From: Phallus indusiatus
Lineage: Eukaryota; Basidiomycota; Agaricomycetes; Phallales; Phallaceae
Reading direction: 5' to 3'
NCBI GenBank assembly: GCA_027605045.1
Contig: JAQFWX010000010.1
Location: 686,879 to 750,878, forward strand
Length of the DNA: 64,000 nucleotides
Below the pieces are notes generated by a model that was given only the letters and a program-made list of their open reading frames with translations, made no database searches and was not told the origin of the DNA. Shown one piece after another: positions 35,106 through 49,200 of this stretch (its first letter is position 1; every line of letters begins with the position of its first letter). Made by a program: the position numbers and the translations under genes.

Positions 35106-35110
35106 GGAAT

Positions 35111-35990
35111 CACATCCGCGTATTCCAATTCAACAGGCATTTATCTATCTCACAGGTCTAGCAAACGGCTGTTGAAGTTTCTTAGTTATACCGTAATGGC
35201 TGTTAATTTTCTGGGACGTCATGAAGGGTCGTTGTACACCGCGTTCAACGTTGGTTTATCTAGCTTTGTTTTCGATGAGCGTTTCCGTCCGAGAAAGATG
35301 ACCATCCAATACGTGCTTCTTGTGAATCTCATCACATAGTTTGAATTTTGATTCAAGTGAGTTGACGTCAGCATTTCTGACTGAGAATTCGGTTATTTCC
35401 TATTAGACGATGTTCGCTGGGCAAAGTCGGACAATGGTATGGTAAGTGCGAATGAAGGCCAATGAGAGTTATGGTAAAACTGATCCTCATATTGTTCCAG
35501 CACTCTTTTCCTTCTTATATTGTTGACAATGGCGTTTTATATCGAACATGTTTTTCTCGTTCCGAACCCACAACCTCCTCTACGTTCACTGAAGATGCAC
35601 GGCCATTTCAATCCCGTTACTTCTTAATCTCACACGTTCTCCCGTACCTGGCGTTCTCCTATCAACTTCCGCCGTATTTATACAAACCTTTCACGCCAGA
35701 GCTCGTATTTTCCCCGTAACTCTCGTATTCATTAAAGATGCCCGCCTTTTTTTCATCATCTGGAATACAAATAAGTTGCTCTTTATGTAAATGGGCACAC
35801 AATGAAAACTTCCATCTTCGCTGAAGTATTGACGCAGGTTGTACAGGTCGGCAAGTGTGAATGCCAGGCGTATGAACGACGCTCGATTAATGAATAAGGT
35901 GAAATGGTATTATCAGTCCCTAAACGAAGTTTTATTTTTGTCTTGGACGATTCGCGTCGTAGACTGTCGTGGGTAATTGGGCGCTGGCTA
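35111..35990. other. Intergenic, nothing recognised
   Basis: No duplicated partner within the window and no supported gene were seen. The frame at 35462-35719 has no motif. Confidence 0.35.
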
Positions 35991-38692
35991 GTAAGTCTCT
36001 TCTAGTGTGATCTCGTTAATGTAGGTATGGCTGATTCCCGTAATTGGAATGTTAGCCGATTTCTTTTTTCGCGGATAATGGGTAGCGTACCATTCAATCG
36101 CATCATCTAAACATGCTCTTCCAACGAGATGATGGCAAATGAAAGTGCAATATTGAAGAATCTTAAACATCCGTAAACATTTGACGTACCGCTGTGGTCA
36201 CAATCTTTGTCTTGAAATGTCAAATGAAGAGTCCGGCATGTTAACTACCTTGATCTCAGGTACCGGTGTGACGTCAACAAAAGCAAGAGGAATGTTCGTT
36301 AAGACAGCCTGATGCTTTCGTTTGAACAGAAAAAAATCACGATGGAGAATGTAAGCCATACCATGCACATGTTCAGATAACGATGCCTTCAGCGTTTTAC
36401 AAAAAAAAAAGCGTTTTAGACGTAATTTGTTCGATTTGTCTTTGCACCCGAGGGCATTTCCAGCAAGCACACCCACGTGGCTCATAACCTATAGTACTGG
36501 GTCGAAAGTTTGCTGGGTGCAGCGAACGAAAACCAATGAATACAACGTTTCGAGAAAGAACTACCAAATTCAACTTAGGAAGCGAAACCATGCAAAGCTT
36601 CTATGATAACGACTGAGTCGGATATGATATCCAGGAGTCTTTGCGCGCTCTCCCAAACATGAGACTGGGCCACCACCTGACACCGCTCGACACTTAAAAA
36701 GAATGGAAAGCTAAGAAATGATAAGAATAAAACTCACCGTGTACTTCTTTCCTCAATAAGTACAGTATGTGTTCAGCTGCGTGAGATTCGAGCCACCATC
36801 GTTACCGCACCACAGTATGTCTCGCTAGAATGAGGTCCCAGTCACCTCCAATCTTGCATTCAGAGTTGCTTACTGAAATAAGGCTTCGCCGTAGTAATAG
36901 TGATAGCAACGTAAGTCTATTCTATGTCGTAATGTCGACACGTCGATAAGAGATTGAAGTCATGTACTTAGTGAAAATATCGGAAGGGACCGGCTATTCC
37001 CGGTGTGACATGGTCAGAGTGACGCGGCTTGAAATTTGCTTGTCTACTTTCTGGTGCTGCTGTAATTTTCCCATCCACTCTAAATCCATTCTCCCATCCA
37101 GAGGCGTCGACTTCATCTTCATGTCAGTGAATGAAAACGCTCAATAATCTACAGACGCGCATTGCCGTGTAAGGACAAGACATCGTTCATGAGTGTCTTT
37201 ACTCAACCTAAGCTAAGGTTCCCTATTTTCATCCGAGTTCACCATCGCTGCAAAATTTTTTACATTAAATGGCACCAACAGGACGCAACTTCGTGTCCTC
37301 GAATGGAAACGCAGGACCCGGTATGCATCGAAGTCGGCATATCGCATCTTCACCTCTGCCTCAAGAAGTATCAGCCATTTCGGAGTTTTTGGAACTAAAC
37401 GAGGCAAAAAGGCGTTCATCAAAAAAGACTATACTAGGTCGGGAAAAGCAAACGTAGAAAGTATTGTAATCACTCGTTCACGATGTAAGCCATTTGATCA
37501 ACGTTTAGGACAAGACTATGGGTATCCTTCAACAATGACGTCGCGTTCTTGTTACGTCTCCAGGCATGTTCCCATCCAGCGGCCGGCCTAAACATTGACA
37601 TCGTTTGCAAGCGGACAACGCAGCAAGCTTGATTCGCAATTTATTCAGGTTGTCGTGGAGATGCCGATGATGGTCTAGGCCCTACTAGTAGGAGTATGCT
37701 TGGGAATTCCTTCAACTTACTGCAGCGCCGCCCCATGCTTACACTTCTGTGTCTTCTGTGTAGTCCTGGGGCATCACTTACGAAAGTTGTGTTTGTAGAG
37801 GTGTCAGTGGCAGTGTCGCCTTCGCTCAGATGATCGAGACCTTCTGCTGTATAGCTGTCATTTTTTTTGCGAAGATGACTACGACCGTAGTACATGTAAA
37901 CAAAAGCCAATGGGGGGTTTTCACGGAATTTTGGATTGGATTGGATGTGTTGTTTTTTTGAGAAGTGCAATGCGTGCTTGTGTTATTATGTTCCCAAGTT
38001 ACTGACAACGATGTCTTTCTTCAGAAACTATTGGATATCATTTATCCTGTCTTTGCTGTTCCTGTCGGGAGAACGCAGACCATTCGTTGACAAAGGATTG
38101 AATGCTCTTGGTCCACAGTTCTCGCCGCTTTTTTTGTTCGCTCGTGCTCCTTTTTTCCCGTCGCTTCATTTAAAACAACGAGTTTGCCTGGTCACAACTA
38201 TTAACTTACAAACACTGACCTTCCCCCCTCAACCAGTTCACGTCTTCGTTATTTTGTTGGATGGGGACGGGTGGAAGTGTTCATGGCCACGGCGCTTCTG
38301 AGCAGTCTGCATTGAGCCGATGGACCGCCTTTGGACATCGGGAGGATTTGATTGAGAGTTGGATGACTGCAACCTACATACTACACTCTCAAAGTTTGTG
38401 TTTTTCCCCACGCGAGATCAGCTGTGGCCAATGACACTGTAAATATTTATGTAAATAAAAAGAAAAAATGGTTTTAAATTATTCAGAGCCTGAGCTCTCT
38501 TCGAAATATGAGCGTATGCTCTTGATAAACGACCCTACCCTTCAACAATGGTACATTTGAGGTAGCGGTATTCTCGGCTACCTGTACACTAATCTGCGAC
38601 ATGTAGTTCTTGATCTATTTGACGGGGTGTCTTGACCAAATGGACCCAAACACCTTTTTCATCGAATTAGCTACCGAGTGATAGTTTTTATG
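35991..38692. repeat. Duplicated downstream flank of DUF6535 gene 2
   Basis: About 36000-36400 aligns with 1250-1600. About 36940-37800 is a diverged second copy of 32940-33900. About 37930-38690 aligns with 45430-46200 and, inverted, with 21914-22720. Small frames such as 37936-38301 recur in decayed form in each copy, so they are more likely remnants or chance than genes. Confidence 0.65.
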
Positions 38693-41600
38693 CTAGATGA
38701 ATATCTTAGTGAGGGGACTTTCAATAACGATGAAATCTATGAAACAAAGTACCTCAGACACTTGAGCACGCTCTTCAGTATCGTGGTCCTTGTGTGACGC
38801 CGAATTCTCAGGTGCGGATCTATCGGCAGTGGCCTCAAGTTGTGTGTGAGACACGCCTATAAGTCGTCCAAACTCGCGCGCAGATGCCGCTAATGCAGAA
38901 CGAACATTGTCTCTGAATTGCTCATCCACTTGACATTCATAAGGTAAGTTTTCCAAGTCGTCTGATCGCGCGAGTTCATTCATAGCGGCAAATAGCTCGT
39001 CCAACTTCTCCCTGTGAATCTTTGATTTCACAAGTAGGAAATACCATTCCATTTCCTGTTGGAAATACACAAGAGCTTTCCATAGTTGTAAAAGCACGGA
39101 AGGGCTGTAAAAAATCGTGAACAGGGGATTATTCTTCGAACCCACAGATTTGAAGAGGTCCATTAAAATTGGAATTATGCTCGTTCCTTCCGGGTCAAGA
39201 TACCGATGATTTGCCAAGTTATGAAAGCATTTTGAGAAGTGGGAAACTGCATCCGAATCGTTCAGGAGGATTGTGAATAGATGGTGGCGGTTCTGTGGTA
39301 CGAGCACCAGCAGCGGCATGAACAGGGGAAGTGTGCAATATGAGAGATCTGGACCTAAATCTCGCGAGTACCATCGATATATGAGAGAGAGGTTGTGGAA
39401 ATTCGTGGCATGCAAGTGATTTTCCAGATGAGAGATCGGGGGACCCACGTATAAGAGAGCATAAACTGCATACCGTCTGGCGTCATCTGTCATAGACTTG
39501 GACCAGAACGAGTCCACGCAGCAAATCTCTGTGAAAAAACGGAGGGCATCCTCTAATATCCTAGAGTTATCACGGACAATGATTGAAAAATGGTGTAAAA
39601 AGCTGTGAAACACATGTTCCAAGGACCCCTGTCTCTCTTTCTTGTCGGCGATGAGCGGATCATCAGAAGTGAGGTTACGATATATGGCGACTAGGAGGAG
39701 ATAGTAGGTTGCATCAGTTTTAGCTTCCGATGAATAGTCGGGTCCACCGAGTTTAAAGTAACAAAACAGGTAATCAAAATTCCACCATCCCAGTTCTTCA
39801 CTATCAAAGCGTACTAACCCCCCGTTATGGATAAGCTCACGGGTGGGATTGAATTTCCAATTGAATAGACCTCTGGTTCCATGGTTGAGTATATGCACAG
39901 CCACTGTAGCATCAGTTGATGTCTCCTCTAAGATATAACACCAGATGGCCAGTGGAAGACTGGAATCACCGTTGATGGCATCAAGGAGAGTTCGGCGCTC
40001 ATCTTGATATTGTAAGACGGTGTCTGCAACGCGCAGATAGCTTTGATACTCTCCTTCCTCCAGCTGACTTTCTACCACATCGGAAATAGACGGGAGTAGT
40101 TCCCAGTGAGCATACTCAACGATCGGGAGACCCAAACACAGGCCATGACGTATATCCACTACATTCGTTTCACTGATTTCCAAAGTATATAAGAGATCCT
40201 TCACAACCGGCCAATCGAATCGTTCCCTGATAATTGGATGCACAGCTGCGCACCGTGCGATAATTCGATGAACACTTCGGTTTGGAGAAGTCTCACGGAG
40301 CCAATTGACCGCTTCAAAGTCAAGGAATGTTGCGTGTTCGACAGCTTTTTTAATATTATCTTCTCTCCACTTTGTGAATTTCGGCAGGTTGTCAGAAAAT
40401 ATGATGGATTGGAGTCTTTCAAAACCACGGCCCACCGCACCAGCTAACTTTGAAACGAACATGAATCCATGCCCGATAAGGCTTTGGGAATAGCGAATGA
40501 GATGCCCAACAGTACGCCGAGCTTCAAAACCTATTTTTCTCCAGAGAGCTTGAAGACCCTTGTTGATGATTCCGGTTATCTTCTGGAAAACTCGTCGTAG
40601 AATAAAGAAGAAAATCCCGATGTAAATCGTCAATGAGGTTGTATATGGGCATTCCGGGTACCAAATAGGCAGCATCACCGAAATAAAATATAACGTATAC
40701 GTGATGCCCGCAATGAAAACAATTGTTCCCGCGATATGGATATCCAACGGGAACAATAATATAATAATGCCAGTAAGGAACATGCCAACGGCAAGATGAA
40801 GAAGGATAGGGAGAAGCTCGACGATCGCTGCAACCTTCCACGATTCAAAGCCATTGAATCGCAACTGCCTGGCTCGAACCTTTTCATTTGGGGTTCCGGA
40901 AATAGAAGAAAGATAATAATAGAGCCATTGCTTCGCGAGAACAGCAAATAACGCCGTAGATAATGTGATCGCTAAACTCGTAAACCATAGACCGTTCACC
41001 AACAATGTGTTTGTTGATGCTGTAAATGGTGACGTAGGTGTCAATGTCGCGCTGGGTACATCGCTTGCTGGAACTCCACTAAAATTCGCTCGTAGCAGTT
41101 GAACTGCTTCGGATAGTAAGGATGCAGAAACTTGGGTATTATCTTTCTGCAGACTTTGTGAGGCCTGGGAGATGAACGTTGTTATGACGCCGGAGAACAG
41201 ACCAGCCTAATAAATAAAAATAAGTTTTGATATCATAATTATGAATAAATGTTCTGCCTACAAAAACGAGAAGTACGTCGACCGTCTCTTTCCACCCTTC
41301 TGCTCTCTCACGATCAAACGATTCGGCTTCATCGAGGTATGTCAACCAAACGCGAGCATTTTCGGAAGCCTCCTCTCCAAATCGATCTCTGGGATACTTC
41401 TGTTCATAATCATATCTATTATTCGCTAATGTGCACCACGTTAGAATCATGTAAATCAAATGCAATTCCAGTTAAGATGCTCACAACCAGTTTCGGGAGA
41501 AAACCCTTTGGGTATTCCGAACAACCTTTTACGTCCTGGCTTGTCTTGTTGCGGTATATGAGAAGAACCGGAAACTGCTTTGTTAGGCGCGGTCTCTAGA

Positions 41601-41905
41601 ATGTACCTCGGTGAGAAATTTTCATATACTGTTTCATGACACAGAGACTTACCAAGGAAATCGCGGAAAAAGCTCATTAAATTCTCTATTCTTTCGTCAG
41701 ACTGTTGTCCTGTCGCTGGCACGGCATCAGGTTGATCGCCTTCTTCGTTTATAGGAGTCGGGGCGACATTTATGGATGGAGTTTCGGGACGTTCACTTTG
41801 GTCATTGTCAGGCTCCTTCAGATTCTGAGACGTCCCAGAGATTTCGCCACCGCTAGGAGCCTCGACGTGTGCTGTTTTTTCTTTCAAGCTAAGTATTTCC
41901 GACAT
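38693..41905 (-). CDS. DUF6535 membrane protein, copy 2, apparently intact
   Basis: Start at 41905 (MSEILSLKEK), stop before 38693. The first exon gives an acidic leader and FRDFLGKSLC..SPRYILETAPNKA; the second gives NNRYDYEQKYPRDRFGEEAS, then ARVWLTYLDEAESFDRE. The third and longest exon (about 41210 down) starts AGLFSGVITTFISQ and carries three further hydrophobic segments (VNGLWFTSLAITLSTALFAV, LHLAVGMFLTGIIILLFPL, ITYTLYFISVMLPIW) and a roughly 650-residue soluble tail. DUF6535 proteins are frequent in mushroom genomes and have no established function; the topology suggests a membrane anchor with a large cytoplasmic domain. Both introns have GT..AG ends. Length is about 1,030 aa, like copy 3. 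A last short intron near the 3' end may change the final 20 residues. Confidence 0.82.
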
Positions 41906-42567
41906 GGTGTGTCTCTGGTGATTGCGTGTGATATGAGGTGGTGGGGAAAGATAAGGGAGGTTCTGTGAAATGTGCACAGGTCACAATTCAAAATGTAAGT
42001 AGTCCCAAGCTGCCACCTCGTTTTGACATCGTGCATATCATGGCTCTTTGATGCGATAGATTATGGGAAGATGGTTACCGTTGAATGCAGTAGCATGACA
42101 AGACATTTTAGAGACCCAATAAGAGTTTCGGAACCTTATTGAACCTATCGGCAATAAACGACGATTGGGCCACATCATCAATACCGTGCCTGAAATCTTT
42201 GTCATGGCACAGCTCTTCTCTTTTTCTCTTTTCAGCTCCGATTTTCGCACCGTCACTGAATCCCACTAACCGCCACGGCGACTTGCACAAAAATTTTATT
42301 TAGCAACTTGCTATGTGCGTCGTGCAAAGACCTAAACATGATCAAGTTCTGATACGGCTTGGACGAACATGATGTGAATCCGGTGATATATTAGATCTTT
42401 AGCAGTTCTTATAGCACGCTTTGGATTCATTGTGTAATTACAATACAGAGGAGTTCATAACACTGCCTGAAGATTCAATTAAATCAGGTCATATATGTAG
42501 GTCAGCCAGTCACCATAGGAAGAATGAACGAGGCGCACATTCTAATCACCTGACACCGGGTCGTAAC
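41906..42567. repeat. Duplicated upstream flank of DUF6535 gene 2
   Basis: Aligns with 31407-32110. It ends at the hAT-like element and resumes at 43144. GTCGTAAC at 42560-42567 is the left target duplication. Confidence 0.7.
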
Positions 42568-43143
42568 TAGTGTTGGGTACAGTTCGGTTCGGAACCGCAG
42601 AAACCGGTTTGAGAACTGAACTAAAACCAGGATTATCCAAATTACCGAACTGGTTTGGAACCGGTTTCACTAGAGCAAATGTAGCTAGATTTCGTAGAAT
42701 GAAAATAGCTTCCGAACTGTATAGTTCGGAGGCAGATCATCCACACATAACGGATGAGCCAGTAACCACCCATCCAGATGGTGGTGGTCCTAGTAGTTTG
42801 GCATACTGGAAGGTATTGAAATATCAATATCTTTGTGAACAGAGGAGATGGCGAAACAGAGGGAGGAAAGATTGAAGATCATTGAGGAGGCAGACTGGGC
42901 GTGCGATCTTCCTGATCCAAAACCGCTTCAATTTCCAGAATTGTTGCTTGATTTATTAGATTAATTACTGATAATACAAGTACCTATCTTTTCAGAAAAT
43001 ATAAACCGGGATAACCGGTTTGAAACTGGTCTCAAACCGGTTTCAAACCGAACTGGTATTAAACCGAACTGAAACTGCGATGCCGCGAAATCCTAACCGG
43101 TTACAAACTGAACTGAACTTAAACTGAACTGTACCCAACACTA
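42568..43143 (+). mobile_element. Non-autonomous hAT-like element (576 bp)
   Basis: Terminal inverted repeats TAGTGTTGGGTACAGTTC ... GAACTGTACCCAACACTA and a perfect 8-bp target duplication GTCGTAAC (42560-42567, 43144-43151), both hallmarks of hAT elements. The arms next to the TIRs are rich in GGTTT/AAACC repeats (AACCGGTTT recurs). The middle (about 42700-42965) contains a small relic frame ending KPLQFPELLLDLLD and may derive from the end of a hAT transposase, but no complete domain is present. The paralogous site at 32125 shows the unoccupied sequence. Confidence 0.9.
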
Positions 43144-46100
43144 GTCGTAACACAGCAATTCTCGATAGTCGCCCCAATAGATAAGTATCATATATAAGCA
43201 CATTTTCATAGAGCTTGGCGCTCAAATCTACTATCACGATCTTCAGCAAGCGTATCGTCGTGCCGCATCAGTTTCAGTTGTAATCAGATCACGTCGAAAC
43301 CCAACTGTAGCGTAGAAAAAGGCAAAACGAGATATGGCCTATTACGAAGGTGTGCAACAGCGTAAGTTATCTGCTAATGTCCTTAATACTGAAAGCCCTA
43401 CGACACAAATGAAGCACTCGAAGAAGGATAGACTGGGTAGAAGAAGAAATTCAAATCACTAGCTACCATTCCGTTGATTAAGCTCATATTATCCTAGCCG
43501 CAATAGGTTTAGGGCCCTATCGCCAGTAGAGGTAGTCTAAGCCTGCTTACCACCAAACAATCTTTTGTCTCCGCGACGGGCCGAAGCGCGTTTGCAGTGC
43601 GTAAAAAAAATCAATTTCGTCTGTAAGGAAGTTGGCAATTCAATTAGATCCTAAAAAGAAAGAAATCCCCTGACTGGAGATGAGATCATCGTGCAACAGT
43701 CAACCGTAACGATGGGACTCCGAGGGCTGCATAGTAGCAATGCGAAGTGTAGCGTTCATAAGCTGCAACAACAACATATCGGTATCGCCGTCATCCTATC
43801 AATCCACTTCATCGAACATGCTTATTGATATGTACACAGTTGAAACAGAAACAGTTACCTTGGCAAAGCTTAGGGAATCAAAACCTTCAAAGCAGCTTGA
43901 CACGTTAGGGAATATCACATCCCCCCTTATACCCTTTACGGTGCTCGTTTATTGACTGAGTGATACAGGGGGCGTAACAGGAGCTAAAGGAGTGGCATTA
44001 TCATTTTTTGCATCCTGAGAAACTCAAGTTTCTACTTGTTCCGAATTTGCAGCGGTTTAGGTGGCCCAGGTCTTTGGGAGTGTATTCCACCCATTATGCA
44101 TTACAACTCAACTCCGCCGCCTAAAAATCTACGCTCGATGGTTCAACGTCAGATACATAAGGACCATGATACCGAAGAGCGTACCGAGGTGCACTGTCCG
44201 GATGAGGTATCTTCATTTACAGAACTGTTTGCTGTTAGTTCCTCTCCTGATGAATACGTGCATAGCGTGAACCCTTTCTCTCTGTAGGTGACTGGACAAG
44301 TCTAACAGCGTTCAGGTCTGTTTGGCCAAAAACCATACACCGCTTTATCAAAATGCGACGTTTCCGCAGCGATGACGAGTAAATCGGAGATGAGGCTGTT
44401 GGATTGAAATATTCTCTTGCCAGGATGACATCCCCGTCACGTCGAATAGTAACCCCGATTGAAACAATAATAGCTCAAGCGCTCAAATCCATTCGTCGAC
44501 GCGCATTGATAAAAGACCGTGGATGATAGTTGGGGGAGTGAAAAATACCAATGAAACCGGCTATTCCCGGTGTGACATGGTCAGAGTGACGCGACACGTC
44601 TACTTCTTTTTCAAGTTTGTGCTGCCGTAAGTTCCTCATCCACTCTAAATCCACTCTCCAGTCAGTCCATGTACGCCGACTTCGTCTTCACGATTTTCTT
44701 CTATTTAGGCTGACAACGCCCGTCCAACCTAAGCCACTGTCCTAGCCACCCGTCGAAATAGAAGTGATTGCCGCCGACTGTGTTCTATCGTGTAAGAAGC
44801 GTTATCCTTATTACGGTATCACCAACCACTATTGCATCACTGACGAGCGCGTCTCCTTCAACGTCAAATCCCTGAGCTCATACTACGGGTTCTGAGCTTT
44901 CTTCATTATTCGCAGCGAGAGAACGTCTCGCGGGCCGGCACTTTTTATAGCTGCACTAAATGGCACCCACGAAACACAACTTCTTGTCTTTGAGTGGAGA
45001 CGCGGAACCTGACATCGCCATATCGCATCGATTCACCTCCACCTCATAAAGTATCAGCCTCTATGGGTCTTTGGAACTAACGACGAGGCAAAAAGGTGTT
45101 CAGCAAAAACAATAATACTAGATCGGGAAAAGCAAACGTAGAAAGTAATGTACATACTCGCTCACGATGTAAGTCATCTAATAAACGTTTAGGATAATGA
45201 TCTCGCATTCCTGTTGCGCCTCCGGGCGTGTTCCCATCCAGCGGCCAGCCTAAACGTTGGAATCGAGCTGCAAGACTTCAGCCTACAGCGCCATCCCATG
45301 CTGACACTTCCGTGTATAGTCATGGGGCATCACCCTACTAGAATTGGTTTTGTAGAGGCGTCGGTGTTAGCGCTGCCCTCCGACTTGGTTTGAGATGCTG
45401 CATGGCTGTCGTTTTTGCGAAGACAACTATGAGCATAGTACGTCTATGGGTTGGATTGTATGCGGTTTTTTTTCCCTGAAAAGCGCAGTGCGTGTCTTGT
45501 TATTATTATGTTCTCAAATTACTGGCAATGATGTCTTTCTTCAGAAACTACTGGATATCACTTATCCTGTCTTTGCTTTTCTTGTCAGGGAAACGTATGC
45601 TATTCGTTGACAAAGGATTGAACGCTCTTGATTCTCAGTTCTCGCTGCTTTTTTTTGTTCGCCCGTAATCTCTTTTTTACTCGCTTCATTCAACACAACG
45701 ACTTTGCCTCGCAACAACTATTGGCTTACAAATACTGCTCTTCGCCCCTCAGGCAGTGCATCATGTCTTCGTTACTCTGTTGAATGTGGAAGTGTTCGTG
45801 ACCACGGCGCTTCTGAGCAGTCTGCACTGAGCCGATGAACCGCCTTTAGACATTGAGAGGATTTGATTGAGTTGAATGACTGCAACCTACATATTACATT
45901 CTCAAAATATGTGTCTTCCCTCGCAAGAGATCAGCTGCGGCCAATGACACTGTAAATATTCATTTGTAACTACAATAAATAAAATAATTTAATCATAGCC
46001 TGAGCTCCCTTTGAAATATGAGTGTATGCTCTTGATAAACAGCCCTACCCCTTAGCAATGATACATTGGAGGTAGCGGCATTCTCGGCTATCTGTACACT

Positions 46101-46203
46101 AATCCGCGCTACGTGTTTCTTGATCTATTTGACGGGGTGTCTTTGACCAAATGGACTCGAACACCTTTTTCATCCAATTAACTACCGAGTGATAGTTTTT
46201 ATG
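43144..46203. repeat. Duplicated flanks between DUF6535 genes 2 and 3
   Basis: About 43144-43770 continues the upstream-type block (compare 32140-32590 and 70-790). About 44310-46200 is the downstream-type block of gene 3 (compare 32600-33900, 37930-38690, and inverted 21914-24170). No intact gene lies here apart from the relic at 44110-44290. Confidence 0.65.
44110..44290 (+). pseudogene. Relic of a DUF6535 gene 3' end
   Basis: The plus-strand frame contains KDHDTEERTEV, nearly the same as the tail KDHDTEERAQV of the three DUF6535 genes, followed by CPDEVSSFTELFAVSSSPDE and a stop near 44287. A diverged inverted partner lies at about 24690-24840. Only the tail is left, so this is a remnant of a further gene copy. 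Confidence 0.55.
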
Positions 46204-49200
46204 CTAGATAAATATCTTAGTGAGGGAACTTTCAATAACGATGAGATCTATGAACCAAAGTACCTCAGAGACCTGAGCACGCTCTTCAGTATCGTGGTCC
46301 TTGTCTGATACTGAATTCTCAGGTGCAGATTTATCGACAGTGGCCTCAGGTTGTATGTGGGACACGCCTATAAGTTGTCCAAACTCGCGCACAGATGCTG
46401 CTAATGCAGAACGAACGTAGTCTCTTAATTCCTCATCCCATTGACAATTATAAGGTAAGTTTGCCAAGTCGTCTGATTGCGCCAGTTCATTCATAGCGGC
46501 AAATAGCTCGTCCAACTTCTCCCTGTCAATCTTCAATTTCACAAGCAGAAAATACCTTTTCGTTTCCCGTTTGCAACACACCAAGAGTTTCCATAGCTGC
46601 ACAAGCACGGAGGGGTCATAAAGAATGGTGAACAGGAGATTCTTCGGTTCCACGAATTTGAAGAGGTCCATTAACCTGAAGATTAAATATATGCTCTGTT
46701 TTTTTTCCACATAATTACGGTTCGCCAGGTTATGAAGACATTTCGAGAAGTGGGGTACTGGATCAGGATCATTCAAGAGGATGGTGGATAGATGGTGGCG
46801 GTTCTGGGGCAGGAGCAACAGTACGAAAAGCGGATGTGTGTTAGCCGAGAAGCGTAACTTGTGATCTTGCGAATACCATTTATATATCAGAGAGGGGTCG
46901 TGGATGTCCGTGAAAGGCAAGTGGTTATCCAGAGCCTGAGTGTTCATCGAGATCTCCGTGGAGAAGAGAGACTGTGTTGCCGCATGCCTGGCTTTATCTG
47001 TCATAGACTCGCACCAGAACGAGTCCACGCAGCAAATCCCTGTGAAGAAACGGAGGGCATCATCTAATCGACGAAGAGGATCAAGGAAATGATGCCACCA
47101 AAAGCTGCGAAACACGTTTTCCAAGGAGCCTTGTCTTTGTTCTTTGTCGGTGATCATCGGATCATCGGAGGTGAGGTTACGATAAATGGTGATAAAGAGG
47201 AGATAGCACGTCTCATAATTTTGGACTTCCGGTGAACAGTCGCGATTCGGGTCACCAAGTTCAAAGTAACGAACCAGGTGTTCAAACTTCCACCATCCCA
47301 GTTCTCTGCTATTAAAGGGTACTAACCCCGCATTACGGATAAGTTCACGGGTGGGATTAACTTTCCAATCGAATAGACCGTTTCCCCGATAGAGTGAACT
47401 GCTATCGTTGGGTATATGAGACCCCAGTATGTGCCTAGCCACCGTAGCGTCAGTTGACTCGTCTAAAAGACGACCCCACATTGCCAATGGAAGACTGAAA
47501 TTCCCGTTGATGGCATTATATAGAGTTTGAAGTACTTGGAAATGAGGCGACACGGTGTCCGCAATGCGGAGATAGCTTTGGTACTCTCCTTCCTCCAGCT
47601 GAGCTTCTACTACTACGTCGGGAATAGACCGGAGTAGTTCCCAGTGTTTCCATTCTTTTCTCCAGAGATCAAAACACAAGCCATAACGCAAATCCACAAC
47701 CTTAGTTTCACTGACCTCCAAAGTCTGAAGGAGGTGCCATTGATTAAAGATCTTTTGGTGGATAACTGGGTGCACAGCTGCGCACCGTGCAATGATTCGA
47801 TGAACACTTCGATTCGGAGAAGTCTCATAGAGCCAATTGAGTGCCTCACAGTCAAGGAACGTTGCGTGTTCGACAGCCTTTTTTATATTTTCTTCTCTCC
47901 ACTTTGTAAATCTCGGGAGCTTGTCAGAAAATACAGTGGATCGGAGTCTTTGAGAACCATGGCCCACCGCACGAACTAACTTTAAACTGAACATGAATCC
48001 ATGTCCGACGAGGCTTTTTGCATAGCTAACGAAATGCCTAACGGTATGCCGAGCTTTATAATTTATTTTTCTCCAGAGAGTTTGAAAGCCTTCATTCAGC
48101 ATCGTGCTGATCGCTTGGTAAATCTGTCGCAGAATAAAGAAGAGAATCCCGATGTAAATTGTCATTGAGGTTGTATACGGGCACTCCGGGTACCAGATAG
48201 GCAGCATCACCGAAACGAAATATAGAGTAAAAGTGATGCCCGAAATAGCGACAATCGTCCAAGCAATATGAACATCCAATGGAAACAATAATATAATGAT
48301 CCCAGTAAGAAACATGCCGACAGCAAGATGAAGAAGAATGGGGAGAAGCTCGACGATCGCTGCAACCTTCCATGACTCAAACCCATTGAATCGCAACTGC
48401 CTGGCTCGAGTTTTTTGATTCGCCGTTCCAGGAATAGAAGACAGGTAATAATATAACCATTGTTTAGCAAGAACAGCAAACAGCGCGGCGGATAATGTGA
48501 TTGCCAAACTGGTGAACCATAGACCATTCACCAAAACGGCATTCGTTGTTGCTGTGAAGGGCGAACTAGGATTCATCATTGAGTTCAAAGTGATATTTGT
48601 CGGGATTCCATTAGATTGTGCTAGTAGGATTTGGGCTATTGTGAACAATAGAGACGCAGAAACTTGGGTATTATCTTTCTGCAGACTTTGTGAGGCCTGG
48701 GAGATGAATGTTGTGATAACGCCAGAAAAGAGACCAGCCTAATAAATAAAAATAAGTTTTAATACCGTGATTATGAATAAACGTTCTGCCTACAAAAACA
48801 AGAAGTACATCTACCGTCTCTTTCCATCCCTCTGCCCTCTCACGATCAAACGATTCGGCTTCGTCGAGGTATGTCAACCAAACACGAGCATTGTCCGAAG
48901 CTTCCTCTCCAAATCGATCTTGCGGATATTTTCGCTCGTAATCATATCTATTATTCGCTAACATGCATCACGTTAGAACCACGCAAATTATGACGAAATT
49001 TCAATTAGATACTCACATCCAGTTCCTTGAGACAACCCTTTGGCTAGTCCGAAGAACCTTTTATGCCCTGTCTTGTTTTGTGGCGTTATATTAGAAGAAC
49101 CGGAAGTCGCTTTGTTAGGTGCGGCCTCTAGAATGTACCTCGGTGAGAAGTTATCATATACCGGTTCATGAAACAGAGACTTACCAAGGAAATCGCGGAA

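Noticed and set aside
37936..38301. 121-aa frame downstream of DUF6535 gene 2
   Set aside because: The diverged copies at 22250-22720 (inverted) and 45395-45870 are broken at different points, so the frame is not conserved.
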